From contig DAHVSB010000006.1 of NCBI GenBank assembly GCA_027324795.1, positions 1-54,474 on the forward strand: 54,474 nt of DNA. The letters are read 5' to 3'. Of the stretch, positions 8,430 through 19,474 are shown one piece after another. The DNA comes from Alcanivoracaceae bacterium (lineage in GTDB: Bacteria; Pseudomonadota; Gammaproteobacteria; Pseudomonadales; Alcanivoracaceae). The notes beneath the pieces were generated by a model. That model was not told the origin of the DNA. It was given only the letters and a program-made list of their open reading frames with translations, and ran no database searches. Numbering within the stretch: position 1 is the stretch's first letter; each line of letters begins with the position of its first letter. A program made the translations under genes and the position numbers.

Positions 8430-9788
8430 TTATGCACCTGCCACTGTGAGAGGAGCAAGCAATAAGCTCCCAGTATGGATACCGCCACGCTGGTCAACGT
8501 CATTGCCCACAGCCTCTATGCTCATAAACATATCTGCAAGGTTCCCCGCCACGGTGAATTCTTCTAGTGGATGCGCAATGACACCATTTTCTACCCAATA
8601 CCCTGCGGCACCGCGGGAATAGTCCCCCGTCAGGGCATTGACTCCTTGCCCCATTAGCTCAGTCACCAAAATACCTGTGCCCATTTGTTCGCATAATTGC
8701 GCCAAATTTTTATCGCCTGCAGGCAGAGCCAAATTACGCACACCGCCACCATTACCCGTGGGCGCAAGACCTAAACGGCGCGAAGAATATAAGCTCAACA
8801 CATAGCTGCGCAACACTCCCGCTTCTACAAAATTCTGTGCGCGTGTCGGCAATCCATCACTATCGAACGGTGCAGAAGCGGGTCCTTGGAGCAAATGCGG
8901 GTGCTCAGCGAGGGTAACCCACTCGGGAAACACTGGAGTATCTAAACGATCGAGCATAAAAGATGCTTTGCGGTATAAGGCGCCACCACTGATGGCGCTA
9001 ATAAAATGCCCTAGCAAGCCACGCGCCACCTCCGCATGAAAAATCACTGGCCACTTACCAGTAGCTGGCTGCTTAGCCCCTAAACGCGACAAAGTGCGCT
9101 CCGCAGCCTTTGCACCAACTTCTTCAGGTGCCATAAGCATGGCTGGATTGCGGTGAGCGTGGTAATAATAATCACGCTGCATCTCGCCCTTAGCTTCTGC
9201 CACTAAAGCACAGGACATGCCGTGACTGGTGGAAGGATAAGCCGCCACAAAGCCTTGCGTGTTGCCGTAGGCTCGCACACTAAAACCAGAGGTAACGGTG
9301 GCGCCATCGGAGTTAACAATACGCTTATCCTCACGCCCCGCTTGCTCCACCTGTTGCGCCAAAGTAATCGCTTCCTCAGGCGAGAGTGCCCACGGGTGGT
9401 GCAAATCTAATGCCGGCAGCGAGTCTGCCTGTGCTAGCAATTCTTTAGGGGCCAAACCATTCGCTTCGTCTTCACCTGTATGCTTCGCAATCGCCAGAGC
9501 CGCAGCCACTGTTTCTTTGATGCTGTTGGGCGAAGTATCTGTACTGCTCGCAGACCCCGTGCGCTGCCCCACATATACTGTTAACGACACACCTTGGTTA
9601 TGGTGGAATTCGAGCGTATCCACACCGCCCATACGCACTTCCACAGACAAACCCTGGCTCACTCCTAAATTTACTGCAGCCGCACTAGCCCCTTGGCGCT
9701 CAGCTTCTGCTAAAATCTCGTTCACTTGTTGCTTTAACTGCTCCACATCCACTTGGGTGGTGTTTGCATGAGGTGCTAATTTTGTCAT
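8430..9788 (-). CDS. pmbA: Metalloprotease-family protein PmbA (TldE)
   Basis: Partner of TldD in a heterodimeric metalloprotease that, in E. coli, matures microcin B17 and degrades unfolded peptides such as CcdA. 452 residues with the U62-family fold. As expected for the TldE subunit, the metal-binding HExxxH motif found in TldD is absent, while the C-terminal glycine-rich GNGGGVRNLAL and the final GNDVDQRGGIHTGSLLL segment are clear. Its partner tldD is close by (10845-12290), but two other genes, darP on the opposite strand and a cyclic-nucleotide-binding protein, separate them. A 50 bp gap separates it from divergent darP. Confidence 0.94.
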   Translation of the reverse strand: MTKLAPHANTTQVDVEQLKQQVNEILAEAERQGASAAAVNLGVSQGLSVEVRMGGVDTLEFHHNQGVSLTVYVGQRTGSASSTDTSPNSIKETVAAALAIAKHTGEDEANGLAPKELLAQADSLPALDLHHPWALSPEEAITLAQQVEQAGREDKRIVNSDGATVTSGFSVRAYGNTQGFVAAYPSTSHGMSCALVAEAKGEMQRDYYYHAHRNPAMLMAPEEVGAKAAERTLSRLGAKQPATGKWPVIFHAEVARGLLGHFISAISGGALYRKASFMLDRLDTPVFPEWVTLAEHPHLLQGPASAPFDSDGLPTRAQNFVEAGVLRSYVLSLYSSRRLGLAPTGNGGGVRNLALPAGDKNLAQLCEQMGTGILVTELMGQGVNALTGDYSRGAAGYWVENGVIAHPLEEFTVAGNLADMFMSIEAVGNDVDQRGGIHTGSLLLAPLTVAGA

Positions 9789-9838
9789 TTCTTTGCCTAT
9801 ACCACTGGCTTATTTAACACGTAAACAAGGCCACATTA

Positions 9839-10369
9839 ATGAATGATTTTTTCCAAGACGACCATGTGAGTAAAAGTGAGCTCAAACGCGAAAGCGCCCG
9901 CCAACAAAAGCTTGGTGAACAACTCATGACTCTTTCCTCAGAGCAACTCGCGCGTTTGCCACTCAATAGTTCTTTATTAAACGCTCTCAACGAAGCGAAA
10001 CGCATTCATTCCCACGAAGCTCGCCGTCGCCACGCGTCTTATGTGGGCAAACTAGTGCGTGCCTCCGACGATATCGCCATCGAAGAAGCGCTTACCGCCC
10101 TTCAAGACCCGCTGCGCGAGCAACGGTTGCTGCACTGGGTCGAGCGTTTGGAACAAGCACCTCAAGAGAATGCACAACTCTTCAATGAGATACTTAGTTT
10201 TTTCCCACACAGTGATCGCCAACACTTGCGCCAATTAATCCGTCACTTTATCAGCAGCATGCCAGAAGCAGAAAACCCTGACGCAGCCGCCAAACAAAAA
10301 TTTAGACGGGAAAAGCGACGTCTCCATCAATATTTACGGGAGCTTGACCAACAAGCCCCGCTTTATTAA
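9839..10369 (+). CDS. darP: Ribosome-associated protein DarP (YjgA, DUF615)
   Basis: DarP (YjgA) acts in late 50S ribosomal subunit assembly in E. coli. 176 residues, all-helical and highly charged, with family landmarks SKSELKRESARQQKLGEQL near the N-terminus, the IHSHEARRRHASYVGKLVR segment (about residues 55-75) and a basic C-terminus ending in HQYLRELDQQ. Position next to pmbA is conserved in Pseudomonadales and Enterobacterales. The stop codon directly abuts the stop of the convergent cyclic-nucleotide-binding gene, again with zero intergenic distance. Confidence 0.93.
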   Translation: MNDFFQDDHVSKSELKRESARQQKLGEQLMTLSSEQLARLPLNSSLLNALNEAKRIHSHEARRRHASYVGKLVRASDDIAIEEALTALQDPLREQRLLHWVERLEQAPQENAQLFNEILSFFPHSDRQHLRQLIRHFISSMPEAENPDAAAKQKFRREKRRLHQYLRELDQQAPLY

Positions 10370-10831
10370 TTAGTTTAAAGGCGGCATAAATTGGGCTAAC
10401 TGATCTGAGGTGCGCCGCAAATGCGCACTCAACTGGCTCGCCACATTCGCCAGCATAACCAATGCCCCTTGGGGGTGCCGCTCCTTAAACTGTTCAAACC
10501 CCTTGCGCGTAAGAATAATAATGACTGAATCACGCTGAGCCACCACCGTGGCTGAGCGAGGTGCTTTTTCAAGTAATGCCATTTCGCCGAAGGAATGTCC
10601 CGCCGTTACTGTGGCAATGGCCATTTCTTCTTCCTCTGACAAACGCTTCAACACACGCAAAGTGCCACTTACCACAAAGCACATAAAATCACTGGCATCA
10701 CCTTCAGCGCATACGGTTTCAGCGGTTGCATAGGAATTCACAAAAACAAGTTTGCTTAATGCTTGTAGCTCTGCCGCACCCATTCCCTTGCAAAGTGTCA
10801 TGGCAGCGAGGGCTTGCTGAATATTAGACAT
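10370..10831 (-). CDS. Single-domain cyclic nucleotide-binding protein
   Basis: About 153 residues consisting almost only of a CRP/PKA-type cyclic nucleotide-binding domain. The phosphate-binding cassette is intact: FGEMALLEKAPRSATV (about residues 82-97) retains the Glu and Arg that contact cyclic nucleotide. There is no helix-turn-helix, channel or kinase domain, so it is not a Crp-like transcription factor. I chose the ATG at 10831 because AAGGAGA lies just upstream; the longer frame from 10861 overlaps tldD. It follows tldD by 13 bp on the same strand and is probably co-transcribed with it. Which nucleotide it binds, and what it regulates, cannot be read from the sequence. Confidence 0.85.
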   Translation of the reverse strand: MSNIQQALAAMTLCKGMGAAELQALSKLVFVNSYATAETVCAEGDASDFMCFVVSGTLRVLKRLSEEEEMAIATVTAGHSFGEMALLEKAPRSATVVAQRDSVIIILTRKGFEQFKERHPQGALVMLANVASQLSAHLRRTSDQLAQFMPPLN

Positions 10832-10844
10832 TGCGAAAGTCTCC

Positions 10845-12290
10845 TTAAGAGGCTGTGCCACCTATGGTGAGGGCATCCACGCGCAAACTTGGTTGGCCCA
10901 CCCCTACAGGGACAGACTGCCCGTCTTTGCCGCAAACGCCAACCCCTGAATCTAAGGCTAAATCGTTACCCACCATGCTAATACTACGCATGACTTCGGC
11001 ACCACTGCCGATAAGAGTGGCACCTTTCACAGGATATTGAATTTTTCCATTTTCCACCCAATAGGCTTCGTTGGTGGAAAATACAAAGCGCCCAGAGGTT
11101 ATATCCACTTGCCCACCACCAAAGTTTACCGCATACACCCCCTTATCGAGGGAAGCCAAAATTTCAGCGGGGTCAGAGTTGCCTGGCAGCATATAAGTAT
11201 TGGTCATGCGTGGCATGGGTAAATGGGCGTAAGACTCTCGGCGGCCGTTGCCCGTGGGCTCAAAACCGGCTAAGCGAGCATTGTGCTTATCTTGCATATA
11301 CTTCACTAAACGGCCATTTTCAATCAAGGTGTTAACTTGTGTAGGGGTGCCCTCGTCATCGATAGTAAGCGAGCCACGGCGGTGAGCCAATGTGCCGTCA
11401 TCCACCACTGTACACAACGGCGAAGCCACCATTTCACCCATTTGCTGGGCATATACTGAGGTTCCTTTGCGATTAAAATCGCCCTCTAGCCCATGACCCA
11501 CTGCTTCGTGTAACAGCACACCCGGCCACCCCGGGCCTAACACCACAGGGAACACCCCCGCCGGCGCTGCTTGTGCCTCTAGATTCAGCAAGGCAATACG
11601 CACAGCTTCTTTGGCCCAAGCTTCAACTCTTCCTTCTTCCAATAACCAATCATAAGTTACGCGACCACCGCCACCAGCGCTGCCACGCTCGCGGCGCCCA
11701 TTGCGCTCAACGATAACGGAAACGTTAAAACGCACCAAAGGGCGAATATCAGCCCCAAAGGTGCCATCAGTGGCAGCGACCATGATATTGTCGTGGGCAG
11801 CATGCAGCGAAGCAGATACCTCGCACACCGCTGGGTCTAAAGCGCGTGTATAAGCATCTAAACGTTGAAGCAAAGCAACTTTTTGCTCCGACTCCCAACT
11901 TAAGATGGGGTTTTCGGCGGTGTATAGGGGCGCCGAGGCCGTCGACACTAAAGGCTTGACCTTGCCACTCATCCCCATACGCACAATGCTGCCAGCCGCT
12001 CCGGCCACCTGCTGTAACGCCTGTTGAGAAAGATTATCGGTATAAGCAAAACCTGTTTGCTCACCACTAATCACGCGCAGCCCCGCACCATGCTCCAGAC
12101 TAAAATAAGCATCACGCACGACGCCATTTTCAAGCACCCAACCTTCGGTATGGCTGTGCTGCAAAAAGATATCCGCATAATCCGTTTGTGGTCCTGCCAC
12201 GGTGGCCAAAATACTTTCCAAGATTTGGCTAGTAAGCGCTGTGGGAGCTAATAGCACCTCTTCAGTACGCTTTATCAACGAATTTGTCAC
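10845..12290 (-). CDS. tldD: Metalloprotease TldD
   Basis: Catalytic subunit of the TldD/PmbA(TldE) protease. 481 residues with the zinc-binding [11 protein letters not shown] motif (HExxxH, about residue 262 onward) and the conserved C-terminal segment [20 protein letters not shown] containing the third-ligand Cys region. The gene lies downstream of yhdP by 22 bp on the same strand, the order found in E. coli and Pseudomonas (yhdP-tldD). Together with pmbA 1 kb downstream the complete heterodimer is encoded here. Confidence 0.96.
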   Translation of the reverse strand: MTNSLIKRTEEVLLAPTALTSQILESILATVAGPQTDYADIFLQHSHTEGWVLENGVVRDAYFSLEHGAGLRVISGEQTGFAYTDNLSQQALQQVAGAAGSIVRMGMSGKVKPLVSTASAPLYTAENPILSWESEQKVALLQRLDAYTRALDPAVCEVSASLHAAHDNIMVAATDGTFGADIRPLVRFNVSVIVERNGRRERGSAGGGGRVTYDWLLEEGRVEAWAKEAVRIALLNLEAQAAPAGVFPVVLGPGWPGVLLHEAVGHGLEGDFNRKGTSVYAQQMGEMVASPLCTVVDDGTLAHRRGSLTIDDEGTPTQVNTLIENGRLVKYMQDKHNARLAGFEPTGNGRRESYAHLPMPRMTNTYMLPGNSDPAEILASLDKGVYAVNFGGGQVDITSGRFVFSTNEAYWVENGKIQYPVKGATLIGSGAEVMRSISMVGNDLALDSGVGVCGKDGQSVPVGVGQPSLRVDALTIGGTAS

Positions 12291-12312
12291 TCGCTAAACT
12301 CCTAAACAGCCT

Positions 12313-15300
12313 TTAATAGGCATATTGCTGACGTTTTTTTGTATAGATTCCACTGACGTCTTCCACTCTGGGGTTCTTCCACCCCCCCCTCACTTGGTAC
12401 TCCATAGACGTCATTTTTTCTAAGCGGTTGCCCCAAAGTCGCTCCACCACAAATATGCCTGCACAGGTGGCGGGGCCTGCAAAACAACCTGCATACAAGT
12501 TACTAGAAAGGGGCAGAGTTACTTCAATTCCACTATCCAGCTCCCCCGTGGCCATATCAAGCACACCCGCTATTTTAAACTCCGCAGATGGCGAAAGGAT
12601 TTGCGCATTGGTTGTAATTACCGTAGAACCTTTTAAGCGGTAATCTCCTGTGAGCTTATCCACTACTAAGCCCTTTTGCACCACATCTGAAAAGTCCAAA
12701 CGCAAACGGCGCCCCAACGTGTGTCCCACATTCAAAACGCCTAGCATACGCAATGCCGATGTACGCTTATCTGAGGTGGGCAAAAACGCCCTATCCACCC
12801 GCAAGCTCACATCACCCTCGAGTTGTTGGTAATCAAGCTCCCAGGGCGCGCCTTGCCAAGCAACCTTCCACTGGCTGCTCGCTTGCTCCCCTTCGATAAA
12901 AGAAGCAAGACCAAGCTCGCGAAATAAAGTACCTAAGTCTTGGCTATCAATAGTCGCTTCAAGCTCGCTGGTTTGTTGTGCTTTGTGTTCTTGCCACCGC
13001 AACTGCCCCATTAATGTGGTGCCATGCCAACGCCCTTGCAAGGCCTCAAACAAAATACCATTGGCCATGGGTCTCAGCTGTGCTTGCCAACGCCCCAGCG
13101 CCTTGCCCTTGACTTGCAACTCATTAATGCGCACATCCGCCACAGGAAAAGTAGTGGGGGTTGCTTTAAATGGCAAAGTTGAAGCAGATAACGCCTTGGT
13201 TTTAAAAGGCCAAATCAATTTGTCCACATGTGCTGTTAAGGGCCTATCCCCACGTGGCTGATACTGGTTAGGCACCCACAGTTCGCCGCTCAATCTTTCG
13301 CTTTGCATCTGTAATTGCCACGCCCTTTCCTCTTGTGTGAAGGCAATATCACCCGTCCCCACCTGACCTAAGCCACCCAAACTCAATTCCTCTACCGCCA
13401 AAGCTAATTGAGTTGTGGGCCATTGTGAGCCAGCCAAAGCATTATCGCTGTCAGCAAATAATTGCTGCCATTCCAAAACATCTAACTGCGCCACCTTGCC
13501 TGTAATGGCAATTCCCTGGCTAGGCAGCACAGCTTTACCGCCACCAAAATGCACCACTCCGCGCTCTAGCCCTTCGTTGTTCAGCTGCATCTCGCCCTGC
13601 AACAACTCGCTACGCAGCGCAAATCTCTGGCCTCGATGGCTGGGGTGCCAGGATAAGGTAAGCGGCAACTTATCTTTACTGGCCTTATGAAGGGGTGCGG
13701 GTAAATCCACGCCCACACCTTGCAAGTCAGAATACACTTGCCAGCTCACTGCATGTTCAGCTTGGCGTGGGATATTTAAAGAAAACTGGTACTCCATTTG
13801 TCCCCACAGATGCTTCATCCAGTCCATCGACTGCCATTGGCGCAGCTGTTTCATGGCCACGTCGCCGACCAACGATAGCTGAGTATGGTTCTCGCTGCTG
13901 GTGATGCGCCCTGTTATGTCCCGTTCAAATAAACGGCCAGTGAACTTAGAAACCTGTAGCCCTTTTTCAAGCGAGAAAACAGCATCGCCCGTGAGCTGTG
14001 TGGCGAACAAATCGAGAGATTCTGAGCCAAAGGCCACCTGGCTTAAATGTGCATTCACCTCAAGTGCCAGTTTTTCTGCTTTGGGCGCCAACGGTATAGC
14101 TAGCATTAACTGGCCTGATGCCGTTCCTCCCTGCACCTGCCATTGCTGCAATGCTTCTGGCACTTGAGCCACCAGTGGCGTTTGGGTGAACAAACGGTTT
14201 AGCGCCTCCGCCTCTCCATCAAAAAAACCGCTCGCGACTAGCCGATTGCGTTCAGGTTGCGGTGATATATGCAATTGGATTTGACGTAATGACTGGCCTA
14301 AATAGTGGGCGCTCAGTGATTCACCTGTGACTTCAGCGCCATTAATTTGTACCTCTCCATTAATTTGGCGCATATTTGGCCAGCCTGGCGCCAAATGAAG
14401 CTCTGCTGATTGTGTAGCGAAGGACATTAAAAAAGTCCTTTGCCAAGGCATTTCTATGGCTGGCTTTACAGTCCCTTCATACAGAAACCGGCCTCTTTCT
14501 AGCTCACCGCCCACAAAAGCTTGCTCTAGCCATTGGCTTGCTGCTTCGGGGATTTTACGCAATGGAATGTAAGTGGCTGCACGGCTCACGCGCCCTTGGG
14601 CCACCTCTGCCCTAAGCTTTAAATAAGGGGGGGCGTTTTGGGGTAAATAAAGCGCAAGCAGCGCCTCACCCATGGCATCTTGGTTAAGCACCTGTAATCG
14701 GCTTGATGTTACTGCATAACCCTCGGACTCTTTGTGCCAATGCAAGCTTCCTTGGACCTCGCCCGAAAGTTCTTGTTTAAACAAATTGGGCAAGCCAAGG
14801 CGAATAGGCTGCGGTTCTATAAAAGCTACCCCTTCTTGAGGAGTTGCCGATATCCAGCCATAAACACCAGACAGCTTCGCGACCTCTTCATCCGTGCCCA
14901 CAGCCACATCTTGAAAACGCACACTGGCTCTGTGCCATTGATAGTTTTCGCCGAGCAAATAAAATTCAGAAATTCTACCTTCAGGCGCAGCGTCTAGCAC
15001 TCTAGGGGCAGGTTCAGGAAGCGGAAAAGGCCACGCTTTTATATGGCGCGCCAAACCACTTAAGGATATATTTTCACCGCGCATTTGCCACTTAACGCTT
15101 TGCGACTCATCCTCCTTCACATCCAACCACAGAGGCCCAGCATTTAATCGACCCGCTTCATCATTGTGGCCCTCAATAGATTCTAGCTGCAGCGCATAAC
15201 CGCTAGCAGTACGGTTACCGCGCACAACCACAGCCGCATCATCAAGAGACCAGAGCCCACTTTGCTGGCGATGAACTACACTTATTTGAGCTTGGCTAAG

Positions 15301-16158
15301 TACAAGTGTGGACTCTGCTAATCCACCTTTTTGTAGTTTTCCCCACAATTCCACCTTGCCCCCAATGCGCGCTGGCACCAAGTCTAGTGGCCATTGCTCC
15401 GGCAACCAACGCTCTAAACGTTCACCATCCAATGCCAAGTAAACGACACCTGCTAACTCATTAAACGCGTAAGCTTTATGATTCAAATGTAGCCGCGTAG
15501 AGAAAGAAAGCGCATGATTAGAAGCTTTAAAATCTAGCCCTAATAAGCGTTTACCGCCCTGCTTAATTAGCACAAATCGTGCGTCATCGCTTTCTATACT
15601 GGGTTGTTCAGGGAAATCAAAACGTAGTTGTATCTTTTCTAGCACCACGTTTTGCTGATCGTAAGCCAACTCCAACAGATTGCGCAGCTGCTCAGCACTT
15701 AGTGCCGTGGGCTGGGTGCTATCACCCTGCCCACGCAAGCGCACATTCCCCTGCTCATCCACCACCAAATGAAGACTGGCGCCGCGTAATTTAAGTTTGC
15801 GTAATTGCAAATTTCGGCGCCAAATGGAGCGCCAAAGGTCGATGGTAATATCCGCAGCTTCAACAACAAAAGGGCTCACGCCTTTATCTGAAGGAACAAG
15901 CTGCAGCTCTTGTAGATAAATAGTAGGCGAAAACCCTTTCACCTCTCCCCTAATGTGGCCAACCTCCAGCTCCACTGACAATTGCTGCTCAATGCGCTCT
16001 TCTAGTAAATGCGCAATCTCAGGTAGCCAATGCATCGCCACCCGCACACCGAGGGAGAGCATCAAGAGTAAGCACAAGCAAAGGGCCGCTACTGCGGAAA
16101 CAAAGACACCTAGCGATGGGAACCGAGTTTTTGCTGCCTCTACTGATCGCTTTGCCAC
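12313..16158 (-). CDS. yhdP: AsmA-like/YhdP family envelope protein
   Basis: A 1281-residue member of the YhdP (TIGR02099) branch of AsmA-like proteins, thought to form long beta-groove bridges that move phospholipids from inner to outer membrane. An N-terminal transmembrane anchor (about residues 16-42) is followed by a very long periplasmic region of repeating beta-strands. The C-terminal AsmA-like segment (about residues 1150-1265, with LRMLGVLNVGHTLGRRLRLDF) is characteristic. The ATG at 16158 overlaps the 3' end of maf by 19 bp. In most relatives rng (RNase G) sits between maf and yhdP; here it is absent. Confidence 0.93.
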   Translation of the reverse strand: MAKRSVEAAKTRFPSLGVFVSAVAALCLCLLLMLSLGVRVAMHWLPEIAHLLEERIEQQLSVELEVGHIRGEVKGFSPTIYLQELQLVPSDKGVSPFVVEAADITIDLWRSIWRRNLQLRKLKLRGASLHLVVDEQGNVRLRGQGDSTQPTALSAEQLRNLLELAYDQQNVVLEKIQLRFDFPEQPSIESDDARFVLIKQGGKRLLGLDFKASNHALSFSTRLHLNHKAYAFNELAGVVYLALDGERLERWLPEQWPLDLVPARIGGKVELWGKLQKGGLAESTLVLSQAQISVVHRQQSGLWSLDDAAVVVRGNRTASGYALQLESIEGHNDEAGRLNAGPLWLDVKEDESQSVKWQMRGENISLSGLARHIKAWPFPLPEPAPRVLDAAPEGRISEFYLLGENYQWHRASVRFQDVAVGTDEEVAKLSGVYGWISATPQEGVAFIEPQPIRLGLPNLFKQELSGEVQGSLHWHKESEGYAVTSSRLQVLNQDAMGEALLALYLPQNAPPYLKLRAEVAQGRVSRAATYIPLRKIPEAASQWLEQAFVGGELERGRFLYEGTVKPAIEMPWQRTFLMSFATQSAELHLAPGWPNMRQINGEVQINGAEVTGESLSAHYLGQSLRQIQLHISPQPERNRLVASGFFDGEAEALNRLFTQTPLVAQVPEALQQWQVQGGTASGQLMLAIPLAPKAEKLALEVNAHLSQVAFGSESLDLFATQLTGDAVFSLEKGLQVSKFTGRLFERDITGRITSSENHTQLSLVGDVAMKQLRQWQSMDWMKHLWGQMEYQFSLNIPRQAEHAVSWQVYSDLQGVGVDLPAPLHKASKDKLPLTLSWHPSHRGQRFALRSELLQGEMQLNNEGLERGVVHFGGGKAVLPSQGIAITGKVAQLDVLEWQQLFADSDNALAGSQWPTTQLALAVEELSLGGLGQVGTGDIAFTQEERAWQLQMQSERLSGELWVPNQYQPRGDRPLTAHVDKLIWPFKTKALSASTLPFKATPTTFPVADVRINELQVKGKALGRWQAQLRPMANGILFEALQGRWHGTTLMGQLRWQEHKAQQTSELEATIDSQDLGTLFRELGLASFIEGEQASSQWKVAWQGAPWELDYQQLEGDVSLRVDRAFLPTSDKRTSALRMLGVLNVGHTLGRRLRLDFSDVVQKGLVVDKLTGDYRLKGSTVITTNAQILSPSAEFKIAGVLDMATGELDSGIEVTLPLSSNLYAGCFAGPATCAGIFVVERLWGNRLEKMTSMEYQVRGGWKNPRVEDVSGIYTKKRQQYAY

Positions 16159-16730
16159 ATCGCCACTCCTGCGTCTTCGAGCATTTGGGCTGTTTGCGCT
16201 AAGGGCAGGCCTACAACATTGCTATAACAGCCATTAATGGCACTAACTAAAGCAGCACCAAAGCCTTGTATGCCATACCCCCCTGCTTTATCGAAGGGCT
16301 CGCCCGTGGCGATATATTGTTCTAAATATTGAGTGGACAGTTGACGGAAAGTCACTTGGGTAGTGACAGCATGAGTTTTTACACCTGCACTGGTGCATAG
16401 GGCAACTGCTGTTATCACCACATGGGTGTTACCACTTAAGCGCTGCAAATTAGCCAAGGCCTGAGCACGAGAGGCCGGCTTATCTAATAAGTTGCCCTCA
16501 AACAACACCACTGTGTCTGCGCCTAAAACGGCTGCATCCTCACGATTTACCCGCTGCCAACCCACCCGCGCTTTATCTTGCGCTAACCGTAACGCGCAAT
16601 CTTTTGCATTCTCTAATGGGAGCGGCGTTTCATCCACCTGGATATCATCAATGACTTCAAACTCCACTCCTATTTGCTCAAGCAAGGCTTTACGTCTTGG
16701 CGAAGTGGAAGCTAAATACAAGGTTGTCAT
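16140..16730 (-). CDS. maf: Maf-like nucleoside triphosphate pyrophosphatase (YhdE type)
   Basis: Hydrolyses non-canonical or excess nucleotides; the E. coli homologue YhdE prefers dTTP, UTP and modified forms. About 196 residues with the N-terminal LYLASTSPRRKALLEQIG loop, the catalytic Asp region LGADTVV (about residue 70) and DKAGGYGIQG. I placed the start at 16730, giving the standard N-terminus and a TAATG overlap with the mreD stop. An upstream frame extends to 16787 but lies inside mreD. The maf-mreDCB association is conserved in proteobacteria. Confidence 0.93.
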   Translation of the reverse strand: MTTLYLASTSPRRKALLEQIGVEFEVIDDIQVDETPLPLENAKDCALRLAQDKARVGWQRVNREDAAVLGADTVVLFEGNLLDKPASRAQALANLQRLSGNTHVVITAVALCTSAGVKTHAVTTQVTFRQLSTQYLEQYIATGEPFDKAGGYGIQGFGAALVSAINGCYSNVVGLPLAQTAQMLEDAGVAMWQSDQ

Positions 16731-17221
16731 TAACGCACCATAAATCGTATCTGAAGGATTCGTAACATCCCGAACAAAGGACGCCAAAATAGTGCTGAAA
16801 ACAGCACCGGCAGCAAAGTCAGCATGGGTGACACGGTGTTCTCACCCAAGGAGCTATTCAAAATATGGGCACTAAATGCAGCAACACCTAGCAATAAAAA
16901 TACTGCAAAGGACTGTTGTAGTGCTCCATACACTCGCAAACGCTTATAACTATTTAATGTTAAGTAAGCGAGCAAAGCAAAAGATATGGCGTATACGCCT
17001 AACACGCGCCCGAGTAAAAGATCGGCATATAGGCCTGCCAAGAGGCCGGCCAAAACACCAATCCGGTGAGGGAGCGCCAACACCCAAAACACCAACATCA
17101 TGCCAATCCAAAGCGGCCGTCCTGCGCTAATAGCATCAGGCAAAGCAATCACTTGCAATAATCCAGCAAGCAAAAACGTCATCACAATTAACAGTGTTCC
17201 CGAAGCTGGCTGCATACGCAT
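16730..17221 (-). CDS. mreD: Rod shape-determining protein MreD
   Basis: Inner-membrane component of the Rod (elongasome) complex linking MreB filaments and MreC to peptidoglycan synthesis. 163 residues and very hydrophobic, with five or so predicted transmembrane segments, including one near residues 8-25 and one near 125-145, and the family motif YADLLLGRVLGVYAIS (about residues 64-80). The ATG at 17221 shares one base with the mreC stop (TAATG), and the stop overlaps maf in the same way. Family sequence conservation is low; hydropathy and gene order carry much of the identification. Confidence 0.92.
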   Translation of the reverse strand: MRMQPASGTLLIVMTFLLAGLLQVIALPDAISAGRPLWIGMMLVFWVLALPHRIGVLAGLLAGLYADLLLGRVLGVYAISFALLAYLTLNSYKRLRVYGALQQSFAVFLLLGVAAFSAHILNSSLGENTVSPMLTLLPVLFSALFWRPLFGMLRILQIRFMVR

Positions 17222-18099
17222 TATTCCTCGCCCTCTTCTGATGCCACCAATAACACATGGGACACTTTATCAATCTCGGCAGTTGGCGCCGCTTCCACCG
17301 TCATAAATGCATCCCCAGGCTCCACATGCAAGCTCACGATTTTGCCCACGGGATAACCTTGAGGATAACGCTGGTCTAAGCCAGTACTAACAAGTAAATC
17401 TCCCACCTCCACATCAGCGGTGGTGGGTACATACATCAGGCGCAATTTATCCACTTGCCCTGTTCCAGCTAAAATTGCGCGCACGCCATTACGATTAATT
17501 TGGACAGAAAGTGCATGGCTAGAGTCCGTTACCAATAGAACCCGAGAAAAAGAAGCCCCTGCTTCTACTACTTGCCCAAGCAGCCCCTTGGCATCAAGAA
17601 CCGCTTGGCCAACTCGAACCTTGTCGTTGGCGCCCTTATTCACCACCACCTCTTGGCGACTAGGATCAGGGTCAATACCAATAATTTGTGCGGTGAGTAC
17701 TTTCGTATTTAATTCTGCGGCTGAGTTTAATAGTTGCCGCAAACGAGCATTTTCAGCCTCAAGCACCGCAAGCTTCTGCACTCTCTGCTGCAATACCAGT
17801 AACTGCCGCTCCATAGAGGCATTTTCAGATATTAACTGACTACGGCTTTTGCTCTGCTCTTTGCCCCATTGCATCATCGCCGTGGGCAAATGAGCCACAT
17901 AGTGAACTGGTGCCACTAAATAAGAAGCCACGTAACGCGGCTTTTCTAGATAAGAAGTTCTATGATCCACAAACATCAAGACGAAGGAAAGCACCGCCGC
18001 CAGCAAGAGACGGTAAGAAGGTTTGGGGGTACGAGAATGTAAGCCTTTAATCGTTAGCCTCCAAGGGCATGTTGGACGCCCAACACACAAGCCCACCAT
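17221..18099 (-). CDS. mreC: Rod shape-determining protein MreC
   Basis: Bitopic protein of the elongasome that forms periplasmic filaments and activates PBP2-RodA. One transmembrane helix (LLLAAVLSFVLMFVD), then a coiled coil (about residues 85-125 of the ATG frame, with LLVLQQRVQKLAVLEAENARLRQL) and the beta-rich MreC domain (VVNKGANDKVRVGQAVLDAKGLLG). The only ATG, at 18099, is in the loop of a perfect 7 bp hairpin and adds an atypical 16-residue leader. An ATT at 18051 sits six bases after GGAGG and would give an N-terminus (MKGLHSRTP...) like those of relatives. The true start is therefore uncertain. Confidence 0.93.
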   Translation of the reverse strand: MVGLCVGRPTCPWRLTIKGLHSRTPKPSYRLLLAAVLSFVLMFVDHRTSYLEKPRYVASYLVAPVHYVAHLPTAMMQWGKEQSKSRSQLISENASMERQLLVLQQRVQKLAVLEAENARLRQLLNSAAELNTKVLTAQIIGIDPDPSRQEVVVNKGANDKVRVGQAVLDAKGLLGQVVEAGASFSRVLLVTDSSHALSVQINRNGVRAILAGTGQVDKLRLMYVPTTADVEVGDLLVSTGLDQRYPQGYPVGKIVSLHVEPGDAFMTVEAAPTAEIDKVSHVLLVASEEGEE

Positions 18100-18108
18100 G
18101 AGTGGGCT
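18090..18108 (-). other. Perfect hairpin between mreB and mreC
   Basis: AGCCCAC and GTGGGCT form a 7 bp perfect inverted repeat with a 5-base loop that contains the open ATG of the mreC frame. It begins 9 bp after the mreB stop. No U-run follows, so it is not a classical terminator. It could stabilise or process the mreB transcript, or hide this ATG. Confidence 0.5.
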
Positions 18109-18117
18109 CTTGGGTAA

Positions 18118-19474
<1,357 letters not shown>

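Noticed and set aside
13901-14167. Plus-strand open frames within yhdP
   Set aside because: Several frames of 60-94 codons lie opposite yhdP. They lack ribosome sites and recognisable domains and look like reverse-strand shadows of a long gene.
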